This document shows, piece after piece, positions 62,376-64,000 of a stretch of 64,000 nt of DNA (position 1 is the stretch's first letter; each line of letters begins with the position of its first letter). The notes below the pieces were generated by a model. It was not told the origin of the DNA. It worked only from the letters and a program-made list of their open reading frames with translations, and ran no database searches. This stretch comes from Labrys sedimenti (GTDB taxonomy: Bacteria; Pseudomonadota; Alphaproteobacteria; Rhizobiales; Labraceae): the NCBI RefSeq assembly GCF_034424805.1, contig NZ_JAXOUF010000001.1, forward strand, positions 62,001-126,000, in the 5' to 3' direction. A program made the translations under genes and the position numbers.

Positions 62376-63020
62376 TTGAAACTGATCATCGGCAACAAGA
62401 ATTATTCTTCCTGGTCCATGCGGCCCTGGCTGGCAGCAAAGTCGGCGGGCATGCACTTCGAGGAGCAGATCATCTGGCTGCGCCATCCCGAAACCTCGGC
62501 GATGATCAAGGCGACCTCGGCGGCCGGTAAGGTGCCCATTCTGATCCATGGCGATATCATGGTGCACGAATCCATTGCTATCCTCGAATATCTGGCTGAG
62601 ATCGCACCACAACTCTGGCCGGATGATCGCGAGAGCCGGGCTCACGCCCGTGCCATCAGCGCCGAGATCCATGCCGGTTTCCTGCCTCTGCGCCGCAACT
62701 GCCCGATGAACATCAAGCGCCGGCCCAAGGCCATCGCCCTCGATGATGAAACCCTGGCGAGCGTGGAAAGGGTGGTCGATCTCATCATCGACTGCCGCAC
62801 GCGTTTCGGCAGCGGCGGCGATTTCCTGTTCGGTGCGCATTTCAACAATGCCGATGCGATGTGGGCGCCGGTGGTGAATCGCTTGCACGCCTATGACGTC
62901 AAGGTGCCGGCCGCGGTACGCCGCTATATGGATGCGGTGATGGCGACGCCGATGTGGCGGGAGTGGGAAGCGGCAGCCCTCGAGGAAACCGAAACGATCG
63001 TCGATATTGATTCAGTGTGA
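62376..63020 (+). CDS. Glutathione S-transferase family protein
   Basis: A 214-residue GST. The N-terminal thioredoxin-like domain starts KLIIGNKNYSSWSMRPWLA; the glutathione site is represented by KVPILIHGDIMVHESIAI with the conserved E-S pair. An all-helical C-terminal domain follows. TTG at 62376 is the likely start because GGAG at 62364-62367 lies at good spacing and the fold begins at once; the longer upstream frame is arginine-rich and non-conserved. DUF1489 overlaps its stop by one base. Confidence 0.9.
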   Translation: MKLIIGNKNYSSWSMRPWLAAKSAGMHFEEQIIWLRHPETSAMIKATSAAGKVPILIHGDIMVHESIAILEYLAEIAPQLWPDDRESRAHARAISAEIHAGFLPLRRNCPMNIKRRPKAIALDDETLASVERVVDLIIDCRTRFGSGGDFLFGAHFNNADAMWAPVVNRLHAYDVKVPAAVRRYMDAVMATPMWREWEAAALEETETIVDIDSV

Positions 63021-63439
63021 TGAGCCTCAACCTGATCAAGCTATGTGTCGGCGCCGAATCGATCGCCGACCTCGAGGAATGGATCGCCCTGCGCCTGCGC
63101 CTGGCGGGTGAACAGATCCACACCACGCGCATGATGCCGAAGAACCGCGAGGCAATCCTTGGTGGCGGTTCGCTCTACTGGGTGATCAAGGGCATCGTCT
63201 CGTGCCGCCAGCGCATCACGGATTTGCGTGCGCGCCGTGACGAGGACGGCATCTCGCGTTGCGACATTGTGCTCGATCCGATGGTCGTCGCCGTCGATCC
63301 CCGCCCGCGCGGCCCGTTCCAGGGGTGGCGCTATCTCAGCGCGGCCGACGCGCCGCCCGATCTCGCCACGGTCGGCTCGGCCGACGCCGACCTGCCCATC
63401 GAGCTCCAGCGCGAGTTGCGCACCATCGGCCTCGTTTAG
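63020..63439 (+). CDS. DUF1489 family protein
   Basis: A 139-residue protein with the DUF1489 start LNLIKLCVGAESIADLEEWI and the QIHTTRMMPKNREAIL and GSLYWVIKGIVSCRQRI segments. The family is almost confined to alphaproteobacteria and has no known function. It is coupled to the GST gene (TGATG). Confidence 0.88.
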   Translation: MSLNLIKLCVGAESIADLEEWIALRLRLAGEQIHTTRMMPKNREAILGGGSLYWVIKGIVSCRQRITDLRARRDEDGISRCDIVLDPMVVAVDPRPRGPFQGWRYLSAADAPPDLATVGSADADLPIELQRELRTIGLV

Positions 63440-63548
63440 GCTTTTGAGGCGTCCTCAACGGCTGTGTGAATGCTTCGATGCGCGTTCACGCTATAGTCAC
63501 ACTCCATGCGTCATTATGGCACGTAATCGCCAGGTACCTGAACATTGT

Positions 63549-63569
63549 TGGTTATCAAGCGTTAACCAT
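63549..63569. promoter_or_regulatory. Inverted repeat containing a CtrA-like half-site
   Basis: TGGTTA-N8-TAACCA (63549-63568) includes TTAACCAT (63562-63569), the sequence of a CtrA half-site in Caulobacter and relatives. The partner half is GTTA instead of TTAA. It lies about 76 bases before the next gene. Confidence 0.35.
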
Positions 63570-63644
63570 GACGTGTGCAGGATGGCACTTCGAAGTTTCA
63601 CCGCTCTGGCATCATGGCCGTAAGTTGAGTGGATGGAGGACGCC

Positions 63645-64000
63645 ATGTTGATCGCAAGTACAGAAGGGCAGGGCTGGTGCTACGAAGTCATCGCGCAGTC
63701 TGACGGCTTTCTCGTCCAGGCTCGCGATCTCGATACCGGCGAAGTTTCCCTGAACGAAACCACGCTATTCCGGACCTCGCCGGTGGCCCTGGCTTATGCC
63801 GATATGGCGGCTGCTGCCGACCGTTTCGCCGCCTCGAGGCTCGAAGAGGTCGAGGACTGGCAGGTCCTTGCCGATGATTATCACCATGAACTGGATCGTT
63901 TCACCACCATTCGCGATCGCTTGTCCGATGATGGCGTGGGGGGCGAACTGCTTCGTTGCAGCCGGGCGGGTTCGCTGCGCGATCAGGCTTATCGGTTGCA
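63645..64000 (+). CDS. Unknown protein, cut by the window end
   Basis: An open frame from the ATG at 63645, preceded by TGGAGGA at 63634-63640, continues past base 64000 without a stop (118 codons visible). The product begins MLIASTEGQGWCYEVIAQS and is acidic, with a mixed strand-helix start and a central alanine-rich helix. No signal peptide or family motif is recognised. Good ribosome-binding site and codon use support a real gene. Confidence 0.7.
   Translation, partial: MLIASTEGQGWCYEVIAQSDGFLVQARDLDTGEVSLNETTLFRTSPVALAYADMAAAADRFAASRLEEVEDWQVLADDYHHELDRFTTIRDRLSDDGVGGELLRCSRAGSLRDQAYRL

Overview
This GC-rich window is chromosomal DNA of an alphaproteobacterium, most likely of the order Hyphomicrobiales. 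The evidence is the merged rif-str-S10-spc-alpha ribosomal supercluster with adk between secY and rpsM, a short-LID adenylate kinase, an ATP12-family F1 chaperone, DUF1489 and DUF1127 proteins, a TRAP transporter, promoter-like sites of the CTTGAC-N17-CTATAT type, and palindromic intergenic repeats. The genus cannot be fixed from sequence alone.

Positions 1-33765 hold the translation and transcription supercluster, almost all on the + strand: a 5'-truncated tuf, a YbjQ-family gene, tRNA-Trp, secE-nusG-rplK-rplA, a small minus-strand gene of unknown function, rplJ-rplL-rpoB-rpoC, rpsL-rpsG-fusA-tuf, the S10 group (rpsJ to rpsQ), the spc group (rplN to rplO), secY-adk, and the alpha group (rpsM-rpsK-rpoA-rplQ). 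The two tuf genes appear identical over the visible 1005 bases. Hairpins mark likely termination or attenuation points after the first tuf, rplA, rplL, rpoC, rpsQ, rplO and rplQ. Promoter-like sites precede tRNA-Trp, rplJ, rpsL, rplN and rpsM.

Positions 33800-43060 hold a Do-family periplasmic protease, the replication-associated AAA+ ATPase RarA, a divergent pair of a pyridoxamine-phosphate-oxidase-like protein and a MocR regulator, two tandem GFA-family zinc proteins, an overlapping DUF1127-ArsR pair, and an overlapping run of pseudouridine synthase, HAD phosphatase and ATP12. A mosaic of nested inverted repeats follows at 43064-43254.

Positions 43286-49798 are a minus-strand block: LysR regulator, a complete TRAP transporter (dctP, dctQ, dctM) resembling 2-oxoacid importers, and a class I aminotransferase. 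The large permease carries an in-frame repeat of a short DNA palindrome that encodes a PEQLGS linker.

Positions 49917-57865 hold a DUF1127-acetyltransferase fusion, an MFS transporter, the two propionyl-CoA carboxylase subunits with an unknown internally duplicated protein between them, and a Popeye-like membrane cyclic-nucleotide-binding-fold protein. Then come DUF805, LipB, tRNA-Leu(GAG), an exported polysaccharide deacetylase, a GH25 lysozyme-like lipoprotein, DUF3253, a proline-rich lipoprotein, a glutathione S-transferase, DUF1489, and an unknown gene cut by the window end.

No CRISPR array, prophage, insertion sequence or obvious defence island is visible. The genes least explained by known families are the minus-strand gene at 4019-4360, the duplicated-domain gene at 53961-54797, the DUF1127 fusion at 49917 and the truncated gene at 63645. 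Nothing here can be called a new system from sequence alone.
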